From contig NZ_CP023406.1 in the NCBI RefSeq assembly GCF_002327105.1, positions 2,294,001-2,358,000 of the forward strand: 64,000 bases of DNA, read 5' to 3'. Below are positions 27,830 through 36,464 of this stretch, piece by piece. A program made the position numbers and the translations under genes. Each line of letters begins with the position of its first letter. Positions within the stretch are counted from its first letter, which is position 1. Under the pieces are notes generated by a model. The model was not told the origin of the DNA and did not search any database. It worked only from the letters and a program-made list of their open reading frames with translations. The stretch comes from Luteimonas chenhongjianii (GTDB lineage Bacteria; Pseudomonadota; Gammaproteobacteria; Xanthomonadales; Xanthomonadaceae).

Positions 27830-30160
27830 TCACTCGGGCGCCGGGCCCGGCGGGATCGGCGCGCCCGCGCCACGGCGGATGCGCACCGGCACCGACTTGC
27901 CTGCAGGCACGTGACTGTCGACCGCGTGATGCGAGACCGGGATCAGCGGATTGCACTCGGGGTAGTAGGCCGCGATGCAGCCGCGCGGAATCCGATAGGG
28001 GATCGGCCGCAGCCCCCCCACCTCGCGCACTTCAGGGTCATCATCGAAATCCGCGACCAGGGTGATGTGTTCGCCCTCGTCCAGGCCCAGCGCGGCGATG
28101 TCGTCCTCATGCATCAGCACCACGCGGCGGGTGCCTTCGATGCCGCGGAACCGGTCGCGGTAACCATAGACCGTGGTGTTGAACTGGTCGTTGCTGCGCA
28201 CCGTGATCAGGCGGTACCGGCCCGCGCGGTCTTCGAAACCGGTTGCGCACAGCACCTCCGGCACGTGGAATTCAGCCTTGCCGCTCTCGGTCTCCCAGCG
28301 CCGCTCGCGCGCCGCGACCGGACGCGGGAATCCACCGGGCGTGTGCAAGCGCGCATTGAAGTCGCGGAACTGGTCGGGATACGTCGCCTCGATCGCACCG
28401 CGAACCTGCGCGTAGTCCCCGACCCATTGTTCCCATGGCACCAGGGCAGCCCGCTCGGGCGGGAGGATCGCCTGCGCCAGCGCGGCGACGATCGCGGGTT
28501 CGGAGCGAAGCGTGTCAGCGACCGGTGGACTGATACCGAGCGAGCCATGGATGCAGGTGGTGCTGTCCTCGATGCTGACGTGCTGCGCGCCGGTCGCCTG
28601 CACGTCCTCCTCGATCCGCCCCAGGCACGGCAGCAACAGGGTTTCGCGCGCGCACAGCAGATGGTTGCGGTTTAGATGGGTGGCGACCTGCAGGCTCAGC
28701 GCGAGACCGCGCCACGCGGGTTCGAGGCGCGCGGTATCCGGCGCCGCGCGCGAGAAATTGCCGCCCAGCCCGATGAAGGCTTCGACGCTGCCGTCCAGGA
28801 TGCCTTCCACCGTGCCCACGGTGTCGAGCCCCTTCTCGCGCGGCGGCTCGAATCCGTACTGTTCGGACAACCGGTCCAATGGCACCAGCTCGGGCTTTTC
28901 GGAAATCCCGACAGTGCGCTGACCCTGCACGTTGGAGTGGCCACGCACCGGGCAGATGCCTGCACCGGGCCGGCCGATATTGCCGCGCATCAGGGCGAGA
29001 TTGCACAGCATGCGGACGTTGTCGACCCCATGACGGTGCTGGGTCAGGCCCATTCCGTAGATCAGGATCGTCGACTTGGCCTGTGCGTAGACCGCAGCGA
29101 CCGATTCGATATCGTCGCGCGACAGGCCGCTCTCGGTTTCGATCCGCTGCCAGTCGGCAGCGCGCAGCCAGGCCTCGAACGCGTCGAAGCCGTTGGTATG
29201 GCTTTCGATGAACTCGACATCCAGCACGCGGGCATCGCCCCGCGCGCGCGCCGCGTCATCCAGATCGAGCAGCGCCCGCGCCAGGCCCTGCAGCAGCGCG
29301 ATATCGCCGCCGGCGCGTACCGGGAAGTAGGCGTTGCTGATCCGCGTCGATGTGCCGGTGGCCATCGCCAGCGGCTCCTGGGGATTGGTGAAACGCTCCC
29401 AGCCGCGCTCGTATAGCGGGTTGAAGGTGAAGATGTCGGCGCCGCGTCGCGCGGCCTCCTGCAACGGATGCAGCATGCGCGGGCTGTTGACGCCGACGTT
29501 CTGGCCGAACGAAAGGATGCAGTCGCAGTGGTCGAAGTCTTCCAGCAGCACCGTGCCCACCGGCACACCGATGCTGCGCGGCAGGCCGACCGAGGTGCTC
29601 TCGTGGCACATGTTGGAACTGTCGGGCAGATTGTTGTTGCCGTAGAGCCGTGCCAGCAGCGCGTACATGTAGGAGGTCTCGAGCGAAGCGCGGCCCGAGG
29701 CATAGAACACGGCGCGTTCGGGCGCCATGTCGCGCAGCACACGGCCCGCGATCGCGAACGCCTCCTCCCACGAGATTCCGACGTAACGGTCGCTGGACGC
29801 GTCGTAGCGCATCGGCTCGACCAGTCGGCCCTGTGCTTCCAGATCGTGGTCGGCCCAGGTGAGCAGTTCGCTGACCGTGTGCCGCTCGAAGAACCCGGCA
29901 TCGACGCGACGCTTGTCGAGCTCCCAGAGCGTCGCCTTTGCTCCGTTCTCGCAGAATTCGAACGGGTGAGGTTCGGCCGGCTTGGCCCAGGAGCAGCTTA
30001 CACAGGCGAAGCCGTCGACCTTGTTCTGGCGCTGCAGCTGGCGCGCGCCTTCCGCCGTTCGCGCGCCTTCGCCGAGCCCATGACGCAGCAGGGATCGGAC
30101 CGAGCCCCAGCCGCCCGCGGGCGCTTTGTATGGCATGAAGCTTGGCGTTGGCTGGCTCAT
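27830..30160 (-). CDS. FdhF/YdeP family molybdopterin oxidoreductase
   Basis: A 776-residue molybdoenzyme related to formate dehydrogenase alpha chains but of the YdeP type (TIGR01701). A short Cys pair, FACVSCSWAKP near residue 50, is in the position of the iron-sulfur motif but with too few cysteines for a full classical set. The likely molybdenum ligand is the cysteine in DSSNMCHESTS, not selenocysteine. CGGAG precedes the ATG at 30160. YdeP is linked to acid resistance in E. coli and its substrate is unclear. No fdhD or electron-transfer subunit lies nearby; a CPXCG protein gene is divergent. Confidence 0.9.
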   Translation of the reverse strand: MSQPTPSFMPYKAPAGGWGSVRSLLRHGLGEGARTAEGARQLQRQNKVDGFACVSCSWAKPAEPHPFEFCENGAKATLWELDKRRVDAGFFERHTVSELLTWADHDLEAQGRLVEPMRYDASSDRYVGISWEEAFAIAGRVLRDMAPERAVFYASGRASLETSYMYALLARLYGNNNLPDSSNMCHESTSVGLPRSIGVPVGTVLLEDFDHCDCILSFGQNVGVNSPRMLHPLQEAARRGADIFTFNPLYERGWERFTNPQEPLAMATGTSTRISNAYFPVRAGGDIALLQGLARALLDLDDAARARGDARVLDVEFIESHTNGFDAFEAWLRAADWQRIETESGLSRDDIESVAAVYAQAKSTILIYGMGLTQHRHGVDNVRMLCNLALMRGNIGRPGAGICPVRGHSNVQGQRTVGISEKPELVPLDRLSEQYGFEPPREKGLDTVGTVEGILDGSVEAFIGLGGNFSRAAPDTARLEPAWRGLALSLQVATHLNRNHLLCARETLLLPCLGRIEEDVQATGAQHVSIEDSTTCIHGSLGISPPVADTLRSEPAIVAALAQAILPPERAALVPWEQWVGDYAQVRGAIEATYPDQFRDFNARLHTPGGFPRPVAARERRWETESGKAEFHVPEVLCATGFEDRAGRYRLITVRSNDQFNTTVYGYRDRFRGIEGTRRVVLMHEDDIAALGLDEGEHITLVADFDDDPEVREVGGLRPIPYRIPRGCIAAYYPECNPLIPVSHHAVDSHVPAGKSVPVRIRRGAGAPIPPGPAPE

Positions 30161-30266
30161 GGCGGCTCCGTCATCTACATGACGCACCACCCTCGCGCAG
30201 ACGACCTGCCAACTCCGTGAAAATCGGCGTCACGGGACCAGGAGGAGGTGCCGGCATACTTCCTCC

Positions 30267-30449
30267 ATGGATGCCATCGCCCACATGCGCTGCCCGTGGT
30301 GCGGCGAACGGTTCGAGACCCTCGTCGACGCGAGCGCAGACGCCGCCGACTACATCGAGGATTGCCCGGTCTGCTGTCGTCCGATCGAGATGCAGCTGCG
30401 CGTCGGGACGGAAGATGACTACCGATTGCAGGGCGGCCGGGGCGACTGA
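30267..30449 (+). CDS. CPXCG-motif cysteine-rich small protein
   Basis: A 60-residue protein with two Cys-x2-Cys knuckles, CPWCG and CPVCC, spaced for one zinc ribbon. The family is widespread in Proteobacteria and unnamed in function. The ATG at 30267 follows the start of a divergent YdeP-type gene by 106 bp. The C-terminal tail (TEDDYRLQGGRGD) is acidic and not conserved. It may be a zinc-binding adaptor, but nothing else can be read. Confidence 0.82.
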   Translation: MDAIAHMRCPWCGERFETLVDASADAADYIEDCPVCCRPIEMQLRVGTEDDYRLQGGRGD

Positions 30450-30684
30450 AGTGGCCATCACGCCTCACGCTCATCGGGCGCTCCATTGGGTGGAGGGGTA
30501 CGGGATGCGGAGGCCTGGGCTCACCCGGGGTGCGATGGATACACGTCGGCCGGACCGGTACGATTCAAAAGGCGACCTATCACACCGCCTTCACAATTCT
30601 TTATGCGCGTTGCCGCACATACGTGCCCGCATTCAGTCGGGAGAATCCGCTCCTGTTCGTCCAGCGTAGACCTTGCCGATCCGC

Positions 30685-31407
30685 ATGAAAAAGAAAGCGC
30701 CATGGGCGCCGCTCAATGGGCTGCTCCAGGACCTGCCCGAGGATGTCTGCGATCGCCTCGATGGCGAGATCCAGCTGGTCGACATGCCGGCCGGCAAGGT
30801 GCTGCACGAGGCCCATGCGGCGCAGACGACGCTGTACTTTCCGCGCGAAGGCATCGTCTCGCTGATGTACGCACTGGAAAGCGGCGATACCAGCGAGTTC
30901 GCGATGGTCGGCAACGAAGGCATGGTCGGCATCGGCCTGCTCACCGGCGCGCGCAGCACGCCGACCCGCGCCGTGGTCAAAGTGGGGGGCGAGGCCCTGG
31001 CGATGCGCGGCGAGTTCGCACTGCGCGAGTTCCAGCGCGGTGGCGCGTTCCAGCAGATCCTGTTGCGCTACGTCCAGGCGCTGGTCACCCAGACCGCGCT
31101 GACCGGCGTCTGCAACCGGCATCACACGGTCGACAAGCAGCTCTCGCGTTGGCTGCTGCTGGTCAACGACCGCGTGGGATCGGTCGAGATCAAGATGACC
31201 CAGGAGCAGATCGGGCACCTGCTGGGTGTACGCCGCGAGGGCATCACCGAGGCCGCACGTCGACTGCAGGAAGAGGGCTGCATCCGCTACAGCCGCGGGG
31301 TCATCCAGGTGATGGACCGCGACTGCCTGCTCGCCCGATCCTGCGAATGCTACGGCGTGGTGCGGACCGAGTACGACCGCCTGCTGCGGCCGGCGAACGA
31401 AGGCTGA
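30685..31407 (+). CDS. Crp/Fnr family transcriptional regulator
   Basis: A 240-residue regulator with an N-terminal cyclic-nucleotide-like beta-roll (about 20-130) and a C-terminal helix-turn-helix around MTQEQIGHLLGVRREGI (about residues 170-200). The beta-roll lacks an obvious cAMP-binding arginine/serine pair and has no N-terminal cysteines for an iron-sulfur cluster, so neither Crp nor Fnr sensing is assured. The protein ends with a cysteine pair, SCECYG. An upstream TTG at 30673 is a less likely start than the ATG. It precedes DUF3247 by 61 bp on the same strand. Confidence 0.9.
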   Translation: MKKKAPWAPLNGLLQDLPEDVCDRLDGEIQLVDMPAGKVLHEAHAAQTTLYFPREGIVSLMYALESGDTSEFAMVGNEGMVGIGLLTGARSTPTRAVVKVGGEALAMRGEFALREFQRGGAFQQILLRYVQALVTQTALTGVCNRHHTVDKQLSRWLLLVNDRVGSVEIKMTQEQIGHLLGVRREGITEAARRLQEEGCIRYSRGVIQVMDRDCLLARSCECYGVVRTEYDRLLRPANEG

Positions 31408-31467
31408 CCCTCACTTCGCGTTTTCGGCGGTCAATGCAGCATGCAAGGCTCGCACCAGGAGACGCGC

Positions 31468-31752
31468 ATGAGCCAGCAACCCCCGACCCTCGTTACCAGC
31501 CGCGATGCGGTGGCGAAGATCGAACACTGGATCACCCTCCTCGACGACGAAGCCATCGTCCGGGTGACGCGCGACTCCGATGTGGTCGAGGGTGTGGTCG
31601 CGGTGCGTCCCACCATCGAAGCCTTCCGCAACGATGCCGGCGAGGAAGGCCATAACGCGCTGCTGCGCCTGGACGCCGTGGAACCGCGGCAGACGCCGCA
31701 GTACGTCTGGCTCAGTGACGTGCGCGACATCGAGCGACTGGGAACGGACTGA
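31468..31752 (+). CDS. DUF3247 family protein
   Basis: A 94-residue soluble protein. The family pattern, largely restricted to Xanthomonadales in my knowledge, is seen in VEGVVAVRPTIEAF, HNALLRLDAVEP and YVWLSDVRDIERLG. Sequence and size fit a small beta-barrel fold, possibly nucleic-acid binding (inferred). CCAGGAG lies eight bases upstream of the ATG. Its restricted distribution is one reason I place the genome in this order. It may be co-transcribed with the Crp-like gene. Confidence 0.85.
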   Translation: MSQQPPTLVTSRDAVAKIEHWITLLDDEAIVRVTRDSDVVEGVVAVRPTIEAFRNDAGEEGHNALLRLDAVEPRQTPQYVWLSDVRDIERLGTD

Positions 31753-32205
31753 GCACGCTGGCTCTGGTCGGCGATTCGCTGCCGGAGCATCACGGATTTG
31801 ACCCGGCCCAACCCGGCCGGAACGGCTCTGGTGGACGTGGCGAGCGGCTGCTCGCCATCGCAGCCGCCCGCTGCCCCGCTACGATGTCGAGCATTGGGGT
31901 CGCGACTTCCTGGATGCGGTCGCCGCAGCGGGAAGCGGCGCCGACCGGCACCGCTTCCCGCTGCGGGTCTCGCTGCCTGAGCCGGGACCAGCTTGTCTGG
32001 CAGCGGGAAGCGGCCGGCCCAGGGTCTCCGGCCAGCCGTCGCACGCGCCGTCGCCAGTCGGGTCGTCCATTTGCATGGCAGCGACGTGGTCAAGCCGGCT
32101 GCGCCGGCGCGGGTTCGCGTTGTGGCGATCGTGCGCCGGCTGCGACCCGCTGTTCACGAGCGCCTGCCTAGCCTGCTGCCCGCCCCGCGCTCACGAGGAT
32201 TCCGT
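31753..32205. repeat. hairpin-rich 453-bp spacer
   Basis: No gene is recognised, and translations in all frames are junk-like. Several inverted repeats occur: GGCGAGC with a GGCT loop at 31839-31856, a perfect 16-bp inverted repeat at 31923-31966, and a further copy of its core (CAGCGGGAAGCGGC) at 32001-32014. This looks like a cluster of short dispersed repeats (REP-like) or an unidentified structured RNA. The promoter of the downstream lipoprotein must lie in its right part. Confidence 0.5.
31923..31966. repeat. perfect 16-bp inverted repeat
   Basis: The arms CCGCAGCGGGAAGCGG and CCGCTTCCCGCTGCGG flank a 12-base loop. A 14-base part of the left arm recurs directly at 32001-32014. The stem is strong enough to form a very stable RNA or cruciform, yet no T-run follows, so I do not call it a terminator. 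Confidence 0.75.
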
Positions 32206-32616
32206 ATGCGTACCGCACCCGTCGTTCTGCTGCTCGCGCTCACTCTTGTCGCGTGCAGTACCGAATCGGACACGGCGACCGCCGAACTCACGCCAGCGCC
32301 CTCGCCCCCCGCTGCCTCGGAAGACGCAGCACCCACGGGCTCGCTGGCCGCGCGCGAGGCCCAGACCACACCGTCGAACACGGTCGAATACGACTGCGAG
32401 GGCCTGCGGATCACCCTCGCCGTGGAAGGCGAGGCTGAGGACGCACGTGCCAGGTTCGTCGTCGACGGCGCCACCCTGGAACTGCCCGCAAGCGACGCCT
32501 CACAGGGCGATCGTTTCGCCGATGCGGACGGAAACGCCTTCTGGCGCCACGGCGACGACGAGGCCCGCCTGCGCCTGCATGACCAGCACGAGCGCAACTG
32601 CGCGCGCGTCTACTGA
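32206..32616 (+). CDS. MliC-like lipoprotein 1 (lysozyme inhibitor)
   Basis: A 136-residue lipoprotein. The signal ends at the lipobox LVAC (Cys17). An Ala/Pro/Thr-rich linker (about 18-58) tethers a C-terminal MliC/PliC-type domain, which begins YDCEGLRITLAVEG, contains FVVDGATLELP and ends with FWRHGDDEARLRLHD and a second cysteine (ERNCAR) for the disulfide. MliC proteins protect periplasmic peptidoglycan from c-type lysozyme. GAGGA sits upstream of the ATG. A paralogue follows 96 bp downstream. The diagnostic serine and lysine that block lysozyme are not clearly conserved, so inhibition is not certain. Confidence 0.8.
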   Translation: MRTAPVVLLLALTLVACSTESDTATAELTPAPSPPAASEDAAPTGSLAAREAQTTPSNTVEYDCEGLRITLAVEGEAEDARARFVVDGATLELPASDASQGDRFADADGNAFWRHGDDEARLRLHDQHERNCARVY

Positions 32617-32712
32617 CCAGGCGATTCACTCGGCACGCCGGCACAGGTAAGCTGACCCGGCTCCCCCACTCCCCCGCGTCGATCCGGTCCATTGAAGGCA
32701 AGGAGACGACCC

Positions 32713-33114
32713 ATGCGTGTGTTGTGCCCCGTATTGACCGCGAGCCTGTTCCTCGCGCTCGCAGGCTGTTCCCCGTCGCAGGACGATGCCAGCGCGGCCG
32801 ACACCGCCGACGCCGGCAGTACGACCCCGCCCGCCTCAGCACCCCCTCCGCCCGAGACCGGACCTTCGCCGCGGATCATGCATTACGACTGCGAGGGCAC
32901 GCTGGTCGACGCCTCGTTCGATGGCCAGGGCCAGGTCAGCATCGCGGTGGACGGCTCGACGTTCCTCCTGCGCACCGAAGACGGCGCCCAGGGCACGAAG
33001 TACGTGGACGAGACCGGGAACCAACTGTGGACACGCAGCCGGGACAGTGCGCTGCTGATGCGGCCCGATCACCCGGATCGCACCTGCGCCGGCAACGAAG
33101 CAGCGCCGGCCTGA
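32713..33114 (+). CDS. MliC-like lipoprotein 2
   Basis: A 133-residue paralogue of the preceding gene, with lipobox LAGC (Cys19), a Ser/Pro-rich linker and a MliC-like domain starting MHYDCEGTLVDASF and closing with LWTRSRDSALLMRPD and the cysteine DRTCAG. AAGGAG lies nine bases upstream of the ATG. The arrangement as a tandem pair suggests duplication, with divergence in the central strand. It may target a different lysozyme type or peptide; only the family fold is supported. Confidence 0.8.
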   Translation: MRVLCPVLTASLFLALAGCSPSQDDASAADTADAGSTTPPASAPPPPETGPSPRIMHYDCEGTLVDASFDGQGQVSIAVDGSTFLLRTEDGAQGTKYVDETGNQLWTRSRDSALLMRPDHPDRTCAGNEAAPA

Positions 33115-33253
33115 CCGGACCGCGGTGGAACGTCTGCCGCCGCGGAACGCCGCCTGTTCCTGCATCGCCGCGGCCGCCTCGCATCCGACCGACGGTTCGC
33201 TGCCGCATCCGTGCCCGGCCATCGCACCATGCGCGATGGCCGGGTGACGTCCC

Positions 33254-33887
33254 TCATTGCGCTTGACGCGCCTCGATTTCGGCGAGGCGTGCGTCGAGCG
33301 CCGCCCGTGGCCACCAGCGCCCCGGACCATCACACCGAGCGGCCGCTGCGCATGCGCAATGTCCGCGCGCGGATCGGCGGCCAGCAGCGCGAGGTCGGCG
33401 CGTCGGCCGACGGCCACGGTGCCGAACGTCTCGGGCGTACCGGGGGCCCGGGCCGCGTTGCGCGTGCCGGTGACCAGCCCTTCGTGGGGCGTCAGGCCGG
33501 CCTGACGCATCAGGCCCATTTCGCGATGGACCGAGAAGCCGGGCACGTCGAAGAATTGCGCATCGGAGCCGAGCACATAGGCCGGGTCGTCATCGCCCGA
33601 CACGTGGCCGTGCATTTCCACCAGGCCCGGCACCACACACGGCCGGCGCCGTCGATCAGCGTCGCATCAGCGGGAACCTCCACGCTGTCCACAGCGTCCA
33701 ACGCCGTGATCCTGCCGTCCTCGACCCGCACGGTCTGGCACTGCAGCCGGACGTCGCGATCCATCGGCAGTACATCGACACCGATGAAGGCGACCGGCGG
33801 AGCACCGCGCGGGGCCTACGCGTTCGCCTGCAACCTTGCGCACGCCAGCAGCGCGGCGACGCACGCGCGCCATGCATGCCGGGTCAC
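33254..33887 (-). pseudogene. decayed secreted amidohydrolase
   Basis: Remnant of an imidazolonepropionase-like amidohydrolase. Reading from a GTG at 33887, a signal-like AWRACVAALLACARLQANA is followed by an in-frame TAG (33816-33818). The reading then continues with VAFIGVDVLPMDRDV and RITALDAVD. One base is missing near 33636 before VPGLVEMHGHV, the first metal motif. After DDDPAYVL about 200 or more residues are absent (junction near 33572), and the frame resumes with the C-terminal family block, FDVPGFSVHREM to DLALLAADPRADI. A second missing base near 33320 precedes the true tail. Nonsense, deletion and two frameshifts make function implausible. Confidence 0.85.
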
Positions 33888-34129
33888 GACTGCGGCGTCG
33901 CGTGCATCGCGACGTTGAGCTGGTCGATCACCACGATCCAGTCGGCGTCTTCCAGACGCTCCTCACGCAGCAGCTGTGCCTGCGCCGGCGTCCAGAATGG
34001 CGCCTCTTCCAGACGCATTCCCTCCGGCAGTGGCGCGTGGGTGGCGATGAAACTGCGGATGGAGGCTTCGTCGTCAGCCAGGCCGAGCTGGGCGAAGAGT
34101 TCGGAGAAGGGGTGTACGGGCTGCTCCAT
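33884..34129 (-). CDS. DUF2789 family protein
   Basis: An 81-residue soluble protein. The family motifs are LFAQLGLADDEASIRSFI, HAPLPEG and FWTPAQAQLLREERLEDADW. It has no signal or membrane segment and an acidic character. AAGGAC precedes the ATG at 34129. Its stop overlaps the start of the dead amidohydrolase by four bases. No function is known for the family. It lies between the terminator of the DUF1328 gene and the pseudogene. Confidence 0.87.
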   Translation of the reverse strand: MEQPVHPFSELFAQLGLADDEASIRSFIATHAPLPEGMRLEEAPFWTPAQAQLLREERLEDADWIVVIDQLNVAMHATPQS

Positions 34130-34215
34130 GAGTGTCCTTGCATGTGATGGCGGGGCGGCCCGAGCGTAGCGCGTGTCGCGCCGGCCCTGGTCCGGCCCAC
34201 AGGACGCCACAAATG

Positions 34216-34243
34216 CGGACCGCCCGACAAGGCGGGCGGTCCG
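34216..34243 (-). terminator. terminator of the DUF1328 gene
   Basis: An 11-bp perfect stem, CGGACCGCCCG with its complement, and a six-base loop lie 25 bp beyond the DUF1328 stop. On the minus strand the stem is followed by CATTTG, a short T-run. Confidence 0.7.
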
Positions 34244-34268
34244 GTAGCGCGGCATGCTCTGCTTGCGG

Positions 34269-34445
34269 CTATCTGACGACTTTCTTCGCGACCGTCATGC
34301 CCAGTACGAACAGCACGATCGCGATGATGATCGCGGCCCAGAACAGGAACTTCGCGATACCCATCGCGCCGCCGGCGATGCCGCCGAAACCGAGAGCACC
34401 GGCAATGAGACCAATGACGGCAAAGATGATGGCCCACTTGATCAT
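34269..34445 (-). CDS. DUF1328 small membrane protein
   Basis: A 58-residue protein made of two membrane helices with a glycine-rich hinge, starting [20 protein letters not shown] and ending KKVVR. It is too short for many gene finders. The family (UPF0391, E. coli YtjA-like) is often stress-induced in other bacteria. AAGGAG stands eight bases upstream of the ATG. The ATG overlaps the stop of a decayed DUF998 gene as ATGA, which may be accidental. Confidence 0.9.
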   Translation of the reverse strand: MIKWAIIFAVIGLIAGALGFGGIAGGAMGIAKFLFWAAIIIAIVLFVLGMTVAKKVVR

Positions 34446-35210
34446 GTTGCGTTCTCCTTCGAGGCGACGCGCTCGTGCGTCGCCAGTGGCCGGAGTCTCG
34501 GATGCCTGTAGTGCGGAAGACGTGAATGGGTCAGTGGAGGCGGCGTCCGCGTCCCCGCCATGAGCGCCCGGGTGGCGCCTGCCAACCAGCCGAGGAGCAA
34601 AAGGATCACCGACTTCTGGGCAAGCCCACGCGGGGCATCCCGCCAGTGCGCCAGGATCGAGATCGATGTAAAGCACAGCAGCGCCCACGGAATGGCCCAG
34701 CGCGCAGCGCATCGCCACGCCGGATCGTGCAGGAACCCAATGACTGCAGCAGCATTCCCGTCGTAGCGAACAGGAATGCGGCCTGCGCGGAGACGCCGGA
34801 GACAAGTCCTTCCAGTGATCGGTCGACGCCGGGCAGATCCATCCATGCGTAAGCGGTGACTGACAGCGAGACGCCCGAACGCACGAGCATCAGAAATGCC
34901 GCGCTGCTGCGCGCCTGCTGCATATGCGCCGCCGCCGGCCCCAGCCGAGCGCGGCCACGCCCGGCCCCAGCCCGACATACGCCACCTGCAGCAGCGCACC
35001 CCGGTCGCCGATCAGATACAGGCTCATCTGGCTCGCGACCGGATCCAGATCCGGGCGCAGCAGATGCAATGCGAGCGCACTCGCGACAAAACCCAGCAGG
35101 CCCGCAGCCGCGCCCGCCAGGCGCTGACATGTGCGGGTGGGAAATGGGGGTATCCGGGCTGCGCGTGCGGGATTGGCCGCCATGCCAGTGAAACCCTCAC
35201 GCCCCGCCAC
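34442..35210 (-). pseudogene. frameshifted DUF998-type membrane protein
   Basis: Three collinear pieces in three frames together make one multi-helix membrane protein of the DUF998 kind. The first (from 35210) holds LAGAAAGLLGFVASALALH and DPVASQMSLYLIGDRGALL. The second has [16 protein letters not shown] and [18 protein letters not shown]. The third has [17 protein letters not shown] and [20 protein letters not shown]. One missing base near 34933 and another near 34743 would join them. The function of DUF998 is unknown. If those two bases are sequencing losses the gene would be intact at about 250 residues. Confidence 0.75.
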
Positions 35211-35256
35211 GCGTGTAGCACCGACGATGCGCGCGCCACCCTCTCACAGTGCGGTC

Positions 35257-36303
35257 ATGCCACGCGACCCCCGCAACCGCCACGCTGCGCTGCGCCTGCC
35301 CGGACTGCGCATCGACAGCAGCAACCTCGCCCTCGGCGATCCCGACGGGGACGGCTTTCTTGGCGACCGGGCCAGCCAGACGGCATTCCGTCGCTATCTC
35401 GATGCGCGGCGACGTTACCACTTCACCGGCAAACGGGATCCGTTCGGGCGCACGCCCACCGACGCGATCAGCAAGGCCGACATCGATCTGGTGCTGGTCG
35501 GGGGCAACGCCGACGCCGCGCATCTGGTGCACGCGGCGGTCGAAGACCATGCGCATCAGCTCGCGGGCGTCGTGCGCGCCTTCCTCGTCACCGACGAATG
35601 GCGCGGCGTGCGCCGGATCGTCATCGGCGGTGGTTTTCCCGGCTGCCGCGCCGGCGCGCTGTCGGTGCGGCGGGCGGCACGCCTGCTCAAGCTCCAGCGC
35701 GCCGGAGTCGAGCTCTCGATGCTCCAGCATGATGGTGACGACGCCGGCCTGCTCGGCTGGGTGCCGCTGGCGCCCGCGGCCACCCACAGGTACGAGGCCT
35801 TCCTCGCCGTCGACATCGGCGGCACCAACATCCGGTGCGGCATCGTCTCGCCACAGCTCGACATTCGTGCCGATGGCAGGAAGGCGCGGGTGCTCGAACG
35901 CAGCCAGTGGCGGCACGCTGTCGAGAGCCCGGATCGCGACGAGGCGGTGACCCGGATGGCGGCGATGCTCAACGGCCTGCTCGCACACGCCCGCACGCTG
36001 GGCCTGCGGCTGGCTCCGTTCGTCGGTATCGCGTGCCCGGGGGAGATCGCTGCGGACGGACGCATCCTGCACGGTGCCCAGAACCTGCCCGGCGACTGGC
36101 AGGCCGACGGGTTCGACCTTGCCACCGAGGTGCGGCAACGCCTGGACCGTGTCGGCAGGCAGATTCCGCGCGTCCTGCTGCACAACGATGCCGTGGTCCA
36201 GGGGCTCAGCGAGGCTGCGCGCATGGCCGGTGTGGAACGCTGGGGCGTCCTGACCATCGGGACCGGGCTCGGCAACGCCAGCTATACCAACCTGCCCAGC
36301 TGA
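35257..36303 (+). CDS. ROK-like protein with swapped lobes
   Basis: A 348-residue protein with all the motifs of a ROK-family sugar kinase or regulator, but in an unusual order. The usual C-terminal lobe is first: DAAHLVHAAVEDHAHQLAG, IVIGGG (121-126) and DAGLLGW (162-168). The usual N-terminal lobe is last: the phosphate loop DIGGTN (186-191), PGEI (261), NLPGDW (276), the catalytic HND (Asp311) and GTGLGN (335-340), after which the protein ends. The zinc-binding CGCxGC region is missing. I read this as a circular permutation. The start ATG at 35257 has a weak Shine-Dalgarno; an upstream ATG at 35227 is possible. Sugar phosphorylation is likely but unproven. Confidence 0.8.
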   Translation: MPRDPRNRHAALRLPGLRIDSSNLALGDPDGDGFLGDRASQTAFRRYLDARRRYHFTGKRDPFGRTPTDAISKADIDLVLVGGNADAAHLVHAAVEDHAHQLAGVVRAFLVTDEWRGVRRIVIGGGFPGCRAGALSVRRAARLLKLQRAGVELSMLQHDGDDAGLLGWVPLAPAATHRYEAFLAVDIGGTNIRCGIVSPQLDIRADGRKARVLERSQWRHAVESPDRDEAVTRMAAMLNGLLAHARTLGLRLAPFVGIACPGEIAADGRILHGAQNLPGDWQADGFDLATEVRQRLDRVGRQIPRVLLHNDAVVQGLSEAARMAGVERWGVLTIGTGLGNASYTNLPS

Positions 36304-36464
36304 ACCGCGCCACGGCGGCACCAGGGCCGCAGGGCCGCCGGATGCTATGCTCGCCTATCGGGCCCGCGCCCGTTTCGTGCGCTCCGCGCGACCTGAGCCG
36401 TCGCCCGCCTCGCTTCCTCTCCCGCGTGACCGCCCCGCCCGGGGCTCCGCTCACAGGAAGCATC

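Noticed and set aside
27830..30160. formate dehydrogenase H
   Set aside because: YdeP-type spacing, only two N-terminal cysteines, a Cys in place of Sec and no fdh partners.
31753..32205. CRISPR array or insertion sequence in the repeat-rich spacer
   Set aside because: There are no regularly spaced direct repeats with spacers, no transposase frame and no target-site duplication.
33254..35210. programmed frameshifting as an explanation for the broken genes
   Set aside because: No slippery heptamer with a downstream structure was seen, and one of the genes also has a stop and a large deletion.
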